This document shows positions 17,161-25,956 of a DNA stretch of 40,871 nucleotides, piece after piece (the stretch's first letter is position 1; the number at the start of each line of letters is the position of its first letter). Source of the DNA: CAXTSE01 sp035554115 (lineage in GTDB: Bacteria > Actinomycetota > Actinomycetes > Actinomycetales > Microbacteriaceae); contig DATMIW010000038.1 of the NCBI GenBank assembly GCA_035554115.1, positions 1 to 40,871 on the forward strand, written 5' to 3'. The translations under genes were made by a program, and so were the position numbers. The notes under the pieces are model-generated. The model saw only the letters and a list, made by a program, of their open reading frames with translations, searched no databases and was not told the origin of the DNA.

Positions 17161-18576
17161 CTATTTCTCAACACCCGACGGAAGTGGAATTATGCTCGTG
17201 TCAATCTTCTCATTCCGGTTCTCGTCATAGAACGGGAACCGCTGAACCGTTGCTCGGATCTCCTTCTGGCGGGTTCCGGGTTCGCCCCAAAGAACAACGA
17301 CCTCGGTACCCAGCTCTGCCTGCGCGACATCGATCGACACAAGCGAGATCATCTGGCGGTAGTAGTAGCTGTAGATGCGTCCGGACGAGACGCCGACCGT
17401 CACCCCGTCCTTGAGGACCACATCAGAAAAATTGGCAGCGACGACCTCACGGTTTAGCGGCTCGCCCTGGAACCGCATGAACTTGTACTCCTCGCCCTGC
17501 TCAAGATGCGAGCGATAGACGTCCAAGACGTCCTCGGCATTCCACACCAGAGTGCGCATGACCCGCTCGGGTTCCGCCGCCAGGCGTTCGAGTGCGGCAC
17601 GCCCCTGGAACTCGTGGTCGAACTTGACGACGTGGCCCCAGCCCAGCTCCAGGGGATTCCGGTAACGAAGCTGTGGATCGTCTCCTGCGCTGCCGTACAG
17701 AGAGGGATGCGGGAGCCGCGCACCTGGACGCTTAGCCTGCAGATACCTCACCAGTCCCTCGTGCTCGAACCAGGGGTGAATGAAGTGGACGTGCTCCTGC
17801 GGAAAGCCATTCTCGGTGTGGTTCATGTTGTACTGCTCGCGACCGAGCCGGCGAAGGCCGAACTCCTTGCCTGCCCCAAGGAGCGCGTTGTAGACGCGGT
17901 GCGCGTCCTCAATCGGGCCGTGCAGCTCATAGGCGAGAGAGCCCGCCATGCCGATGCGCAGCACCTCCACAGGATGCACTTCCGTATCCGTTTCGCCTAT
18001 CCGCACGCGGCGCTCGTGGAGAAACTTGACGTCGCGCAGATCTGTCTTCGACGCAGACTCGATGATCTCCAGCGACCTGGGGCCAGCGAGCTGGAAAAGG
18101 TAGACCTTTCCGGTCAGATCCTCGACCTGCACGTCGTAGTCGAGTTCCTCAGCGAGGTAGTTGATCCACGGCATCAGCCAGTACGTGTAGAAGTCGTCCT
18201 CGCCGCGGCGCACCAGCACGCCGTGGACCATAACCCGCCCTTCGTCGTCGCACATGATGGCGTGCTTGGACGTACCGACGCGGAAGTTGGCCATGCTGTT
18301 CACGCAATGCTCGGAGAGCAGACGGAGGGCGTCGGGGCCGTGGATGCGATAGGTCTGAGTCGGATTCAACCCGCCGTGGAGGTAGGCAGAGGTCTTCCAG
18401 GACAGGACCTCGTCTTTCCACGTCGAGTATTCCGTCGGGTAGGCAAACCCGAACCGGACGTCGTAGACGCCCACGGCGGGATCCAACGGCACCGCAGGAA
18501 GGTGTGCGAGCTGTCCGAAAGCGGATGTCGGGCTGGTAAGGCTCGCGGCGGTCGACTCAGCAACGGGCTGTGACAT
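17161..18576 (-). CDS. LigM/DesA-like demethylase 3, divergent member (GcvT fold)
   Basis: 471 aa. It keeps the family layout (EYSTWKDEVLSWKTSAYLHG, GPDALRLLSEHCVNSMANF, KFDHEFQGRAALERL, RTLVWNAEDV) but departs from the other three: the usual RHGMAGQPGFE is RIGMAGSLAYELHGPIED, the IESGW block is QYNMNHTENGF, and the C-terminal EHRQ...RATVAP is KEIRATVQRFPF. It therefore likely binds a different methyl donor or ligand, possibly an N-methyl or larger substrate (inference). ATG at 18576 is chosen over the longer frame to 18693; its ribosome binding site is weak. It lies between demethylase 4 (28 bp) and oxidase 2. Confidence 0.85.
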   Translation of the reverse strand: MSQPVAESTAASLTSPTSAFGQLAHLPAVPLDPAVGVYDVRFGFAYPTEYSTWKDEVLSWKTSAYLHGGLNPTQTYRIHGPDALRLLSEHCVNSMANFRVGTSKHAIMCDDEGRVMVHGVLVRRGEDDFYTYWLMPWINYLAEELDYDVQVEDLTGKVYLFQLAGPRSLEIIESASKTDLRDVKFLHERRVRIGETDTEVHPVEVLRIGMAGSLAYELHGPIEDAHRVYNALLGAGKEFGLRRLGREQYNMNHTENGFPQEHVHFIHPWFEHEGLVRYLQAKRPGARLPHPSLYGSAGDDPQLRYRNPLELGWGHVVKFDHEFQGRAALERLAAEPERVMRTLVWNAEDVLDVYRSHLEQGEEYKFMRFQGEPLNREVVAANFSDVVLKDGVTVGVSSGRIYSYYYRQMISLVSIDVAQAELGTEVVVLWGEPGTRQKEIRATVQRFPFYDENRNEKIDTSIIPLPSGVEK

Positions 18577-18604
18577 GGGTAGCTCTTTCTTTTCCGGGCG
18601 CAGC

Positions 18605-19972
18605 TCAGTAGTGACGGTATGTCTCGCGCGCGAAGTCCGAGTAGGGCGCCGGAGCGACGGTGACACGGACCGGCACCTGACGGTGCGGCTCAATCTGCGA
18701 GCGTGGGATCTTCAGGCTGTCGCCCCACAGCTGAGTGACCTCGGTACCGGGGGTGGCGTACTCCTCGTCGATCATCGCGAGCGAGATGAACGCACGCAAC
18801 GGCGCGATATACGCGGCATGGGTGGCGAAGCCGATCTGCTTGTCACCGTCGAAGATCGCGTCGTGTTGGTAGAAGGAGTACCGCGCCGAGGAGCTGACCT
18901 CGAGGTACTGCGGCGGAAGCTTCTCCTCGCGATCGAGCAGACCCGTAAAGATCGAGCCGAAGTCGTCCTTATCCCAGACCAGCGTGACCTTCTTCTTTTT
19001 GCCCGGGCCTCGTTGCTTTAGCGCGTCCCGACCAAGGAAGTCGTGGTTGTCCGTGACGAGGCGACCGTAGCCGAGCTCGTCCGGGCTGGAGTAGTGATCT
19101 TCGATGTTCTCCGAATCGAAGCTGCCACCTAGCGAGAAGAGGTTTCTCGCAGGCAGCCACTCGCGGTATCCCTTTGTCGACTCGCTCGTGTAGACAGCGG
19201 GAAGCGGGTGACCGATCCAGCCTGACTCGATGAGAGTGAAGTACGCAACGGACCCGGCCATCTGCATTCCGAGAGGCTCGCCCGCCTTCATGAGCGCCTC
19301 GCGGACGATGGGGCCGTCGTCCCATGGTCCGAACATCTCGAACCCCGGCTGGCCTGCCATGCCGTGACGGATCGCGCGCACCGGCTTTCCGGCGATCGTG
19401 AACTCGGCAATGTGGAAGAACTTCGTCTCGGGAACGGGGCCGCCGATTGCGACCTCGAGCACCTGCAGCGCAGCCGGACCCTGGATCTCGTAGCGCCATT
19501 CGCGACCAGGCGCGCCACCCCGTCGGATCGAGTTGTGCCAGCGCTCGTATTCGACGTCGTAGTCACCGCTCTGGATCTGGTATTCGAGCCAGTTGAGAAC
19601 TCCAGGCTCGCCCATGAACTCGAAATGACCGGGTTCGTGCTGGGCGAGGATTGCATCGCCGACGAACCACCCCTCGGCGTTTAAGCCGACGAACTGCTTC
19701 GCCGAGTTGGGTGCGAAGCTCGCAAAGTTGTTGACGCCGAAGTCGTTGAGGAACTTCAACGCGTCGGGGCCCGAAAGCAGAAGCCCCGCCATGTGGTGGG
19801 ACTGGTCCAAGAGCGCTGCCGACTTGTGCCACAGGGTCTGCTCGCTGCGCCAGTTCGACCACTCCGGCCGCAATCCGGGAAGCTGATAAAGGGACGGGTA
19901 CTCGAGGTCGCGAAGCGCACGCACCGGGTTGGGGTACTGAGCAAGGTACTGCTCAAGGTTTTCGACGGTCAT
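18605..19972 (-). CDS. LigM/DesA-like tetrahydrofolate-dependent demethylase 4 (GcvT fold)
   Basis: 455 aa, same length as demethylase 1 and its closest relative here: SLYQLPGLRPEWSNWRSEQ, GPDALKFLNDFGVNNFASF, RHGMAGQPGFEMFGPWDD, VAYFTLIESGW, DNHDFLGRDALKQ and EPHRQVPVRVTVAPAPYSDF. ATG at 19972 follows GAAAGGAAACACCA, nearly the same leader as demethylase 1. The stretch AYFTLIESGW is one residue shorter than AYFTNNIESGW in demethylase 1. Second gene of an operon, 63 bp after the FAD hydroxylase. Predicted to pass a methyl group from a methoxylated arene to tetrahydrofolate. Confidence 0.9.
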   Translation of the reverse strand: MTVENLEQYLAQYPNPVRALRDLEYPSLYQLPGLRPEWSNWRSEQTLWHKSAALLDQSHHMAGLLLSGPDALKFLNDFGVNNFASFAPNSAKQFVGLNAEGWFVGDAILAQHEPGHFEFMGEPGVLNWLEYQIQSGDYDVEYERWHNSIRRGGAPGREWRYEIQGPAALQVLEVAIGGPVPETKFFHIAEFTIAGKPVRAIRHGMAGQPGFEMFGPWDDGPIVREALMKAGEPLGMQMAGSVAYFTLIESGWIGHPLPAVYTSESTKGYREWLPARNLFSLGGSFDSENIEDHYSSPDELGYGRLVTDNHDFLGRDALKQRGPGKKKKVTLVWDKDDFGSIFTGLLDREEKLPPQYLEVSSSARYSFYQHDAIFDGDKQIGFATHAAYIAPLRAFISLAMIDEEYATPGTEVTQLWGDSLKIPRSQIEPHRQVPVRVTVAPAPYSDFARETYRHY

Positions 19973-20035
19973 TGGTGTTTCCTTTCGTGAGCCGCGCCGA
20001 TGGGTCATCGCGCAAGTCGGTAGGGCGGGTGAGGT

Positions 20036-21271
20036 TCAGGTGGTCGGGGTGTACTCGAGTGACAGCGGGTACACGAATTTGGTCGACCACTCGGTGACGG
20101 GGTCGTAGTCGTAGATCCACGAGAGCCCGAGAGCGCTCTTGCCTTCGGATTCGCGACGCGCGATCTCTTCACGCTGCGCCTCGAGGCCCGCACCCTTCTT
20201 GCCGTGCAGGACACCCGTGGTCTGAGCGGACACGCGTTGGATGGCGGAGGCTCGCGGAATCCGCACGTCACGGAAGCGGGCAAAGGCTTGAACGGGGTCC
20301 GGCTCCTCTTCGAGCCACCGGGAGAGTACGTAGGCGTCCTCGAAGGACTGCCCTGCCCCCTGTCCCGCGTTCGGGAGCATCGGGTGCGCTGCATCGCCGA
20401 TCAGCTGGATGCGGCCCGTTCCCCAATCGGTCGACGGCTGGCGAACAAACAGGCCCCATCGATGGCAGCTCGTAATTTTGTCGAGAATCTGTTGCAGCTG
20501 CGGCGCGACGGTGCCGAAGGTCGCACGCATCTCATCCGGATCTCCGGGAATAGACCATCCTTCAGCCGCCCATTCCGGCGTGTCGATCTGAGCGCTGACA
20601 TTGATGATTGAGGAGTCGCGGATGAAGTACACCATTATGTGGCGATGCGCTCCGACCCAACCAGCGAAGCCGTCATTGCCGATCACGTCGGCGGGGAACT
20701 GACTGGCGTCCAACAGAGCTCGCCATACGACCTGCCCGGTGAACTTCGCTTCGTCGACGCCATAGAGTGCGTGCCGCACCGTGGAGTGGACGCCGTCAGC
20801 GCCAATGACGGCATCAGCCGTGAACTTCTCGCCATTGTCGAACTCGAGGTCGACGCTGTCCCCACGGTCGGTGATGCCGGTGAGCCGATGCCCCAGGGCG
20901 ACATCCTCGCTGCCTACCGCGTCCGCCAGCACCTTGAGCAGGTCGGCGCGATGGAAGGTGTAGTACGGAGGACGTTCCTCTGCGTCTGAACCGGTAAAGG
21001 AGGTGTAGGCGATGCGATCGCCGGTCTCGATCGAATGAATCGGCTGACCCGTGACGATGTTGGCGGCCGCTCCGAGCTCAGGCTCGAGCCCCAGGCCCTG
21101 AAGCGCTCGTGTCGCCTGCATGCTGATATTGATACCCGCGCCCACCTCGCCGAGGGATGATGCCTGCTCGAAGACGCGGACTCGGTGGCCAGAGCGAACG
21201 AGGCCGACCGCGGTCGCGAGCCCCGCTAATCCGCCACCGACGATCGCGATCGTCTTCTTGTCCGCTTCCAT
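20036..21271 (-). CDS. FAD-dependent aromatic hydroxylase (salicylate / 3-hydroxybenzoate hydroxylase-like)
   Basis: 411 aa, class A flavoprotein monooxygenase. Seen are GGGLAGLATAVGL (FAD GxGxxG, residues 12-24), GADGVHSTVR (the DG motif, near 160), and LIGDAAHPMLPNAGQGAGQ (the GD motif, near 300). The family uses NAD(P)H and O2 to hydroxylate phenolic or benzoic compounds ortho or para to an OH group, often preparing the ring for cleavage. The ATG at 21271 follows GAGGAGACTGGATCG. It heads the operon with demethylases 4 and 3 and oxidase 2, so hydroxylation and demethylation are co-expressed. Substrate unassigned. Confidence 0.92.
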   Translation of the reverse strand: MEADKKTIAIVGGGLAGLATAVGLVRSGHRVRVFEQASSLGEVGAGINISMQATRALQGLGLEPELGAAANIVTGQPIHSIETGDRIAYTSFTGSDAEERPPYYTFHRADLLKVLADAVGSEDVALGHRLTGITDRGDSVDLEFDNGEKFTADAVIGADGVHSTVRHALYGVDEAKFTGQVVWRALLDASQFPADVIGNDGFAGWVGAHRHIMVYFIRDSSIINVSAQIDTPEWAAEGWSIPGDPDEMRATFGTVAPQLQQILDKITSCHRWGLFVRQPSTDWGTGRIQLIGDAAHPMLPNAGQGAGQSFEDAYVLSRWLEEEPDPVQAFARFRDVRIPRASAIQRVSAQTTGVLHGKKGAGLEAQREEIARRESEGKSALGLSWIYDYDPVTEWSTKFVYPLSLEYTPTT

Positions 21272-21295
21272 CGATCCAGTCTCCTCAGGTAGTTA

Positions 21296-21315
21296 TCAAC
21301 GTGTATGCACATAAA
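21296..21315. promoter_or_regulatory. Operator-like palindrome, hydroxylase-demethylase operon
   Basis: TCAACG-TGTATGCA-CATAAA, 24 bp upstream of the hydroxylase start. Its left half CAACGTGTAT is identical to the minus-strand left half of the site at 27020-27039. Confidence 0.55.
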
Positions 21316-21355
21316 CGAACAAGGATGGCCCTGCCGTCAGCCGTCGCCGGCGTCG

Positions 21356-22210
21356 CTAGTTACTCAGCTCCGCCCGAATGCGAGTCAGACCCGCAGGGTC
21401 CGGATCATTGACAGCCAGAAGCAACTCGTCAACGCCGACCGCCGACCACCCCTCGATCCGTTCGCGCAGGAGCTCCGGGCTCGTGAGCGTTCCGGCGACT
21501 GCGAAACCGGCGAACTGCGGACCGAGGTCGGAGTAGTACGCCTCGACCCCCGCCAGTCCGGCTGCCGGATCGGCTGGTTGCGGATCCAGGGAGATTGACT
21601 GGCAGACAACGAATCGAGGTGCCGATTTGTCGGCCGCCGCTCGTGCCTCGCGGATTCCATCCAGGAACGGAGCAAGCTTCTCCGGCTCGGAGTGGGCGCC
21701 AATCCAGCCAGCGCCGACTGTGACGACCCTCCGGATGGCTGCGGGAACGAAGCCGCCGAAGAGCAGCGGCGGACCGCCCACGGTGACAGGGGCCGGGCCG
21801 TACGCTCCATCCATCGCAGCCCGATACTGCGTCAGCCATTGGTCGAAAATGGCGCCGCGACGATGGAAGTCAACACCGGAACCTTCGTAGTCGGTCTCCC
21901 GACCGCCCGGCGAGAGCCCGATTGTCAGGCGTCCCGCTCCCGCAATCCCGTCAACAGCAGAAACCTGATTCGCGAACAGCACCGGGTTACTCCGAAGCGG
22001 TGCCTGCAGGATCGAGGTCATCAGACGGATGCGTCGTGTGACCGCGGCCGCAGCGCTGAGCGTCGTCAACGGGTCTGGTGTGGTCCAGCTGGGCCGGTCG
22101 GTGACCGCGAAAGTCGAGAATCCCAGATCTTCTGACGCCTGAGCCCAGTCGACGATCCGGGTGGGGTCGAGGGTGCGGATGAGGCCCGGAAAGATGACTC
22201 CGACGTCCAC
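21356..22210 (-). CDS. LLM class oxidoreductase 3 (short F420/FMN type)
   Basis: 284 aa, shorter than the NtaA-type enzymes and lacking their GWNIVTS block. It begins MDVGVIFPGLIRTLDP, has the family's LGFSTFAVTDRPSW barrel start, GRLTIGLSPGGRETDYEGSG, and a C-terminal GVDELLLAVNDPDP. This subgroup of luciferase-like proteins uses FMN or coenzyme F420; sequence alone does not decide. The neighbouring F420-reducing Fgd under a similar operator makes F420 attractive. Start is GTG at 22210 after AAGAGGAGAACACA. Second gene behind the SnoaL-like protein, 32 bp gap. Confidence 0.85.
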   Translation of the reverse strand: MDVGVIFPGLIRTLDPTRIVDWAQASEDLGFSTFAVTDRPSWTTPDPLTTLSAAAAVTRRIRLMTSILQAPLRSNPVLFANQVSAVDGIAGAGRLTIGLSPGGRETDYEGSGVDFHRRGAIFDQWLTQYRAAMDGAYGPAPVTVGGPPLLFGGFVPAAIRRVVTVGAGWIGAHSEPEKLAPFLDGIREARAAADKSAPRFVVCQSISLDPQPADPAAGLAGVEAYYSDLGPQFAGFAVAGTLTSPELLRERIEGWSAVGVDELLLAVNDPDPAGLTRIRAELSN

Positions 22211-22242
22211 TGTGTTCTCCTCTTACTGACTGGGATCGGTTT

Positions 22243-22704
22243 TCAGTTGCCGGCCAGGCCGGTGTTGTCCATATCAGTGGCCCAGGTAGCAGCAAAGGAG
22301 AGCTTCGCGATTCGCCACCCCTCGGACGTTCGACGGAAGGTCCACTGGTAGACCCCGCCTTCCTCGAAAGTGCGTCGTCGCGATTCCGCCCGCGCGATCC
22401 CCACAGCCCACGCGGTGGTGCGCCCGCGCGCGGTGTCTCCATCGATCTCGAGGATCAGATTCGACTGCATGTGGAAGGTGGCTTCGAAAATGGCCAGTGC
22501 GTTGCGCCCCCACTCGGCAATCCCGTCGCGGCCAGTGTGGCTTGCAAAAGGAAACTCGACCACTATGTCGTCGGTGAGAATGTCAGGCCAGCTGTCGAAG
22601 TCCTTCTGATCGGCGACATCCTGGTGCCGGGCAACGAGAGCAGCGATGTCGTGGTGGTCTTCGAGCACCCGAATCCGCGCCTCAATCGACCGGGGATCCG
22701 ACAT
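22243..22704 (-). CDS. SnoaL-like / NTF2-fold protein
   Basis: 153 aa. The pattern IEARIRVLEDHHDIAALVARHQDVADQ near the N-terminus, then a hydrophobic strand DIVVEFPF, HTGRDGIAEW, and C-terminal strands with DGDTARGRTTAW and YQWTFRRTSEGWRI, is the SnoaL-like polyketide cyclase/dehydratase layout. Members isomerise, dehydrate or hydrolyse small ring compounds, or act as accessory subunits; no function can be fixed. Two adjacent ATGs (22707, 22704) follow AAGGAG; the second has the better 6-nt spacing. It heads the operon with LLM 3 and is divergent from aldehyde dehydrogenase 2. Confidence 0.85.
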   Translation of the reverse strand: MSDPRSIEARIRVLEDHHDIAALVARHQDVADQKDFDSWPDILTDDIVVEFPFASHTGRDGIAEWGRNALAIFEATFHMQSNLILEIDGDTARGRTTAWAVGIARAESRRRTFEEGGVYQWTFRRTSEGWRIAKLSFAATWATDMDNTGLAGN

Positions 22705-22760
22705 CATTAGCTCCTTTGCTATGACGAGAAATGGGGGGTCATCCCGACCGGGCGAGTCAA

Positions 22761-22780
22761 CCATAATGAATACAGATTGG
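22761..22780. promoter_or_regulatory. Operator-like palindrome between SnoaL-like gene and ALDH 2
   Basis: CCATAA-TGAATACA-GATTGG, one mismatch in the core and one in the arms from the ideal CCAA-N2-TGTATACA-N2-TTGG. It lies 56 bp upstream of the SnoaL-like start and in the promoter region divergent to ALDH 2 (180 bp upstream). Confidence 0.6.
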
Positions 22781-22960
22781 CAACCCACATGCGAGATTTT
22801 CACCCAAAGTGAATTCTCATAATGCTTGCAGAGACTTTGCGTGCCTCCTTAGAGTTGGCCCCGAGTGGTGCAATCGCTCCACTCGAGGCAACGGCGCCAC
22901 AGACGAGAGTCCACCCGCCGGCACGCCCCCCGCTGTCAGCCGAATACGAAGGATCTCGAG

Positions 22961-24412
22961 ATGCCCGCTCTGCCCGAATTCCACACCCAGCTGTTCCTCG
23001 ATGGCGCATGGTCCCCCGGACGAGGAAGCGCGTTCGCAACAGTCAACCCGTCGACGGGTGAGACGCTCGCGGAGTTGCAGGCTGCGAGCGCCGAAGATGT
23101 CGACACGGCCGTCGAGGCGGCAACCGCCGCACTCCGCGGCAGCTGGGCAGCAGTTCCGCCGTCGGAGCGCGGCAATCTGATCAACAAGCTTGCCGACCTG
23201 GTTCAACGTGACGCCGCTACCCTCGCCACCCTCGAATCGCTCGACATGGGCATTCCGATCGGCTTTGCCAGCTTCCTTTTCGTCCCCGATCTGATCGCCT
23301 CATTGCGTTACTACGCGGGCTGGGCAGACAAGATCACCGGCGATGTCATCCCCAACAACGGATACATGGGGCGCCCTGTGCACGCGTACACGCGGCGAGA
23401 GCCGGTCGGCGTGGTCGCCGCGATTGTGCCGTGGAACGCGCCGCTGATGATCCTCGGGTGGAAGCTCGCCCCGGCGCTCGCAGCCGGCAACACGGTGATC
23501 GTCAAGCCTGCTGAAGACGCTTCGCTGTCGATCTTGCACCTCGCGTCGCTGATCGAAGAGGCCGGCTTCCCGGCCGGCACCGTCCAGGTGCTCCCCGGCC
23601 CCGGGGCAATCGTCGGCGAGGCCCTGACGTTGCACCCCGGCGTCAACAAGGTGTCCTTCACCGGATCTCCCGAGATCGGCCGCGGCATCTTGCGTAACTC
23701 GGCAATCGACTTCAAGCGGACCACCCTCGAGCTCGGCGGTAAGTCGCCGCAGATCATCCTCGAGGACGCCGACTTGCAGTCCGCAATCATGGGTGCAGCG
23801 ATCGGACTGTTCTCGAACTCAGGGCAGATCTGCGGATCGGGGAGCCGCATCTTCGCGCATCGCTCGGTGTTTGATGCCGTCCTCGGCGGGCTCAAGGGCG
23901 CCGCAGAGGCACAGGTTGTCGGCAATCCCTTCGCCGAGGGAACGACCCTCGGGCCGCTGATCAACAGTCGTCACCGTGACCGCGTTCTCGGTTACATCCA
24001 AAAGGGTCGCGATGAGGGCGCCGACCTCGTCACCGGCGGCGCCGCTGTCGATGGTCCGGGGTTCTTCGTGCAGCCCACGGTCTTCGCCGGAACCAACGAC
24101 CTCACCATCGCCCGTGAGGAGATCTTCGGACCTGTCGGCACCGTGATCCCCTTCGACAGCGACGAAGAGGCGCTCGCGCTCGCAAACGCCAGCGCCTACG
24201 GCCTCGGCTCGACGCTCTGGACCCGCGACGTCAGTCGTGCTCACACCCTGGCGGCCGGCATCCAGGCGGGTGCTGTCTCGGTAAACGGGTGGGGCGTCGC
24301 CGCCCCGCAGCTGCCCTGGGGCGGCGTGAAGTCCAGCGGCACGGGGCGCGAGCTCGGCTACGAGGGACTGCTCGCGTACACGGAGCTGAAGACGGTGACA
24401 GTCGTCCTGTAG
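22961..24412 (+). CDS. NAD(P)-dependent aldehyde dehydrogenase 2
   Basis: 483 aa with all ALDH elements: IVPWNAPL near 155, LELGGKSPQ (general base about E257), SGQICGSGSR (catalytic C291), and FGPVGTVIPF near 400. It oxidises an aldehyde to its acid with NAD(P)+. ATG at 22961 follows AAGGATCTCGAG; the open frame to 22865 covers the divergent promoter. It forms a plus-strand operon with the GMC oxidoreductase 14 bp downstream, a classical alcohol-to-aldehyde-to-acid pair. It differs clearly from ALDH 1, so the two need not share a substrate. Confidence 0.95.
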   Translation: MPALPEFHTQLFLDGAWSPGRGSAFATVNPSTGETLAELQAASAEDVDTAVEAATAALRGSWAAVPPSERGNLINKLADLVQRDAATLATLESLDMGIPIGFASFLFVPDLIASLRYYAGWADKITGDVIPNNGYMGRPVHAYTRREPVGVVAAIVPWNAPLMILGWKLAPALAAGNTVIVKPAEDASLSILHLASLIEEAGFPAGTVQVLPGPGAIVGEALTLHPGVNKVSFTGSPEIGRGILRNSAIDFKRTTLELGGKSPQIILEDADLQSAIMGAAIGLFSNSGQICGSGSRIFAHRSVFDAVLGGLKGAAEAQVVGNPFAEGTTLGPLINSRHRDRVLGYIQKGRDEGADLVTGGAAVDGPGFFVQPTVFAGTNDLTIAREEIFGPVGTVIPFDSDEEALALANASAYGLGSTLWTRDVSRAHTLAAGIQAGAVSVNGWGVAAPQLPWGGVKSSGTGRELGYEGLLAYTELKTVTVVL

Positions 24413-24426
24413 CGGCGAAATACACA

Positions 24427-25956
24427 ATGAAAGATTCCTTCGACGTCATCGTTGTCGGATCCGGTACCTCTGGCTCGGTCGTTGCCCGGCGTCTCCTTGA
24501 CGCCGGGCAACGCGTGCTGGTGCTGGAGGCCGGACCGGAAGACAGCAACCCCGCAATCCACGACCTGTCGCGCGCCATCGAGCTCTGGGGCGGCCCGGAG
24601 GACTGGAACTACCGCTCGGTTCCGCAGGTCCACGCCCACGGTGCGCCGGTGTTGCTCCCCCGCGGCAAAGTCCTCGGAGGTTCCTACGCGTTCAATGGCA
24701 CCATTTGGACTCGCGGCGCCGCGGCCGACTACGAGGCCTGGGCCGCAGACGGCAACGAGGGGTGGTCGTGGGCGGACGTCGAGGCGCAGTACCAGCGAAT
24801 CGAGAACTGGTTAGGCGATGCCTCGCCCGGACGGGGTGTCGGGGGGCCGATCGACATAACAGATCACTACGAGACGTCCGATCTGCAGCTCGCGATAACC
24901 GAAGCTGTTACCCAGACGGGCCTACCGCTCAATGCCGACTACAACTCCGGATCACAGGAGGGAGTCGCGCGCCAGCAGCACACCATCCGTGGTGGCGAAC
25001 GACTCACCAGCTACCGCGCCTACCTGGAGCCGGAGCGAGCGAATCCGCTGCTCACCGTCCGCACAGGGGCCCGCGTGCTGCGTCTGATCTTCGGCACCGG
25101 CGACCGCGTAATCGGAGTGGAACTCGATACCGGACAGGGCACCGAGGTCGTGCACGCTGCGGAGACTGTCGTCTGCGCGGGCGCCATCGACTCGCCGCGA
25201 CTGCTCCTGCTCTCGGGGATCGGTGACCCCGCCGAGCTCGAGGCGGCGGGGGTGACGCCCCAGATCGGGCTCAGCGGGGTCGGACGGAATCTGCAAGACC
25301 ACAATGTCGTCCTGACGATCTTCGAGGTTGAGCGGCCCATGCCCATGCCGGTGCCCGGCCGGGCCATCTCCTCCACTCACTGGTTCTGGCGCAGCAACCC
25401 CGAGCTCGAACTGCCAGACACCGCCCCGCTCGCCTTCGATGCGCCGCTGTACTTCCCACACATGTCCGGCAGCTTCAACGCCTTCACCTTGGGGGCCGGA
25501 TTGATCACGCCGAAGAGCCGTGGAACCATACGACTCCCCTCGGCCGACCCGGAAGACCAGCCGCTTATCGACCTCAATGCCTTCGCAGACCCGGACGACC
25601 TCGCCGTGATGGCCCGCGCCATCCAGCAATGCCTGGACGTCGCCGCCGCTCCGGCTCTGGCAGAGGGGTGGGGTGCGAAACCGGTCTACCCCGCGCGGGA
25701 AAGTCAGTCCGACCTCGAGGAGTATGCCCGAAGCGCACTCGGCAGCTACCACCACCCCGGCGGCACGTGCAAGATGGGTCCTGCATCGGACAACGACGCC
25801 GTCGTGGATCCGCAGCTCCGGGTACACGGCGTCTCTGGACTCCGGATCGCGGACGCGTCGATCATGCCGACGATCAGCCGCGGAGGCACCAACGCTCCTT
25901 GCGTGATGATCGGTGAGCAGGCCGCGCGATTCATCGTGGGTGATGCCGTCCTATAG
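24427..25956 (+). CDS. GMC-family FAD alcohol oxidase/dehydrogenase
   Basis: 509 aa, glucose-methanol-choline family. The N-terminus has VIVVGSGTSGSVVARRL and LVLEAGP; GKVLGGSYAFNGTIWTRG is the GMC signature 1 region; AIDSPRLLLLSGIGDP is signature 2; YHHPGGTCKMG carries the active-site His. It oxidises an alcohol (choline, aryl or alkyl) to the aldehyde, with FAD. The start at 24427 (MKDSFDVIVVG) has only a weak ribosome binding site, fitting coupling with ALDH 2, which ends 14 bp upstream. It is convergent with fgd; the stops overlap by 6 bp. Confidence 0.93.
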   Translation: MKDSFDVIVVGSGTSGSVVARRLLDAGQRVLVLEAGPEDSNPAIHDLSRAIELWGGPEDWNYRSVPQVHAHGAPVLLPRGKVLGGSYAFNGTIWTRGAAADYEAWAADGNEGWSWADVEAQYQRIENWLGDASPGRGVGGPIDITDHYETSDLQLAITEAVTQTGLPLNADYNSGSQEGVARQQHTIRGGERLTSYRAYLEPERANPLLTVRTGARVLRLIFGTGDRVIGVELDTGQGTEVVHAAETVVCAGAIDSPRLLLLSGIGDPAELEAAGVTPQIGLSGVGRNLQDHNVVLTIFEVERPMPMPVPGRAISSTHWFWRSNPELELPDTAPLAFDAPLYFPHMSGSFNAFTLGAGLITPKSRGTIRLPSADPEDQPLIDLNAFADPDDLAVMARAIQQCLDVAAAPALAEGWGAKPVYPARESQSDLEEYARSALGSYHHPGGTCKMGPASDNDAVVDPQLRVHGVSGLRIADASIMPTISRGGTNAPCVMIGEQAARFIVGDAVL

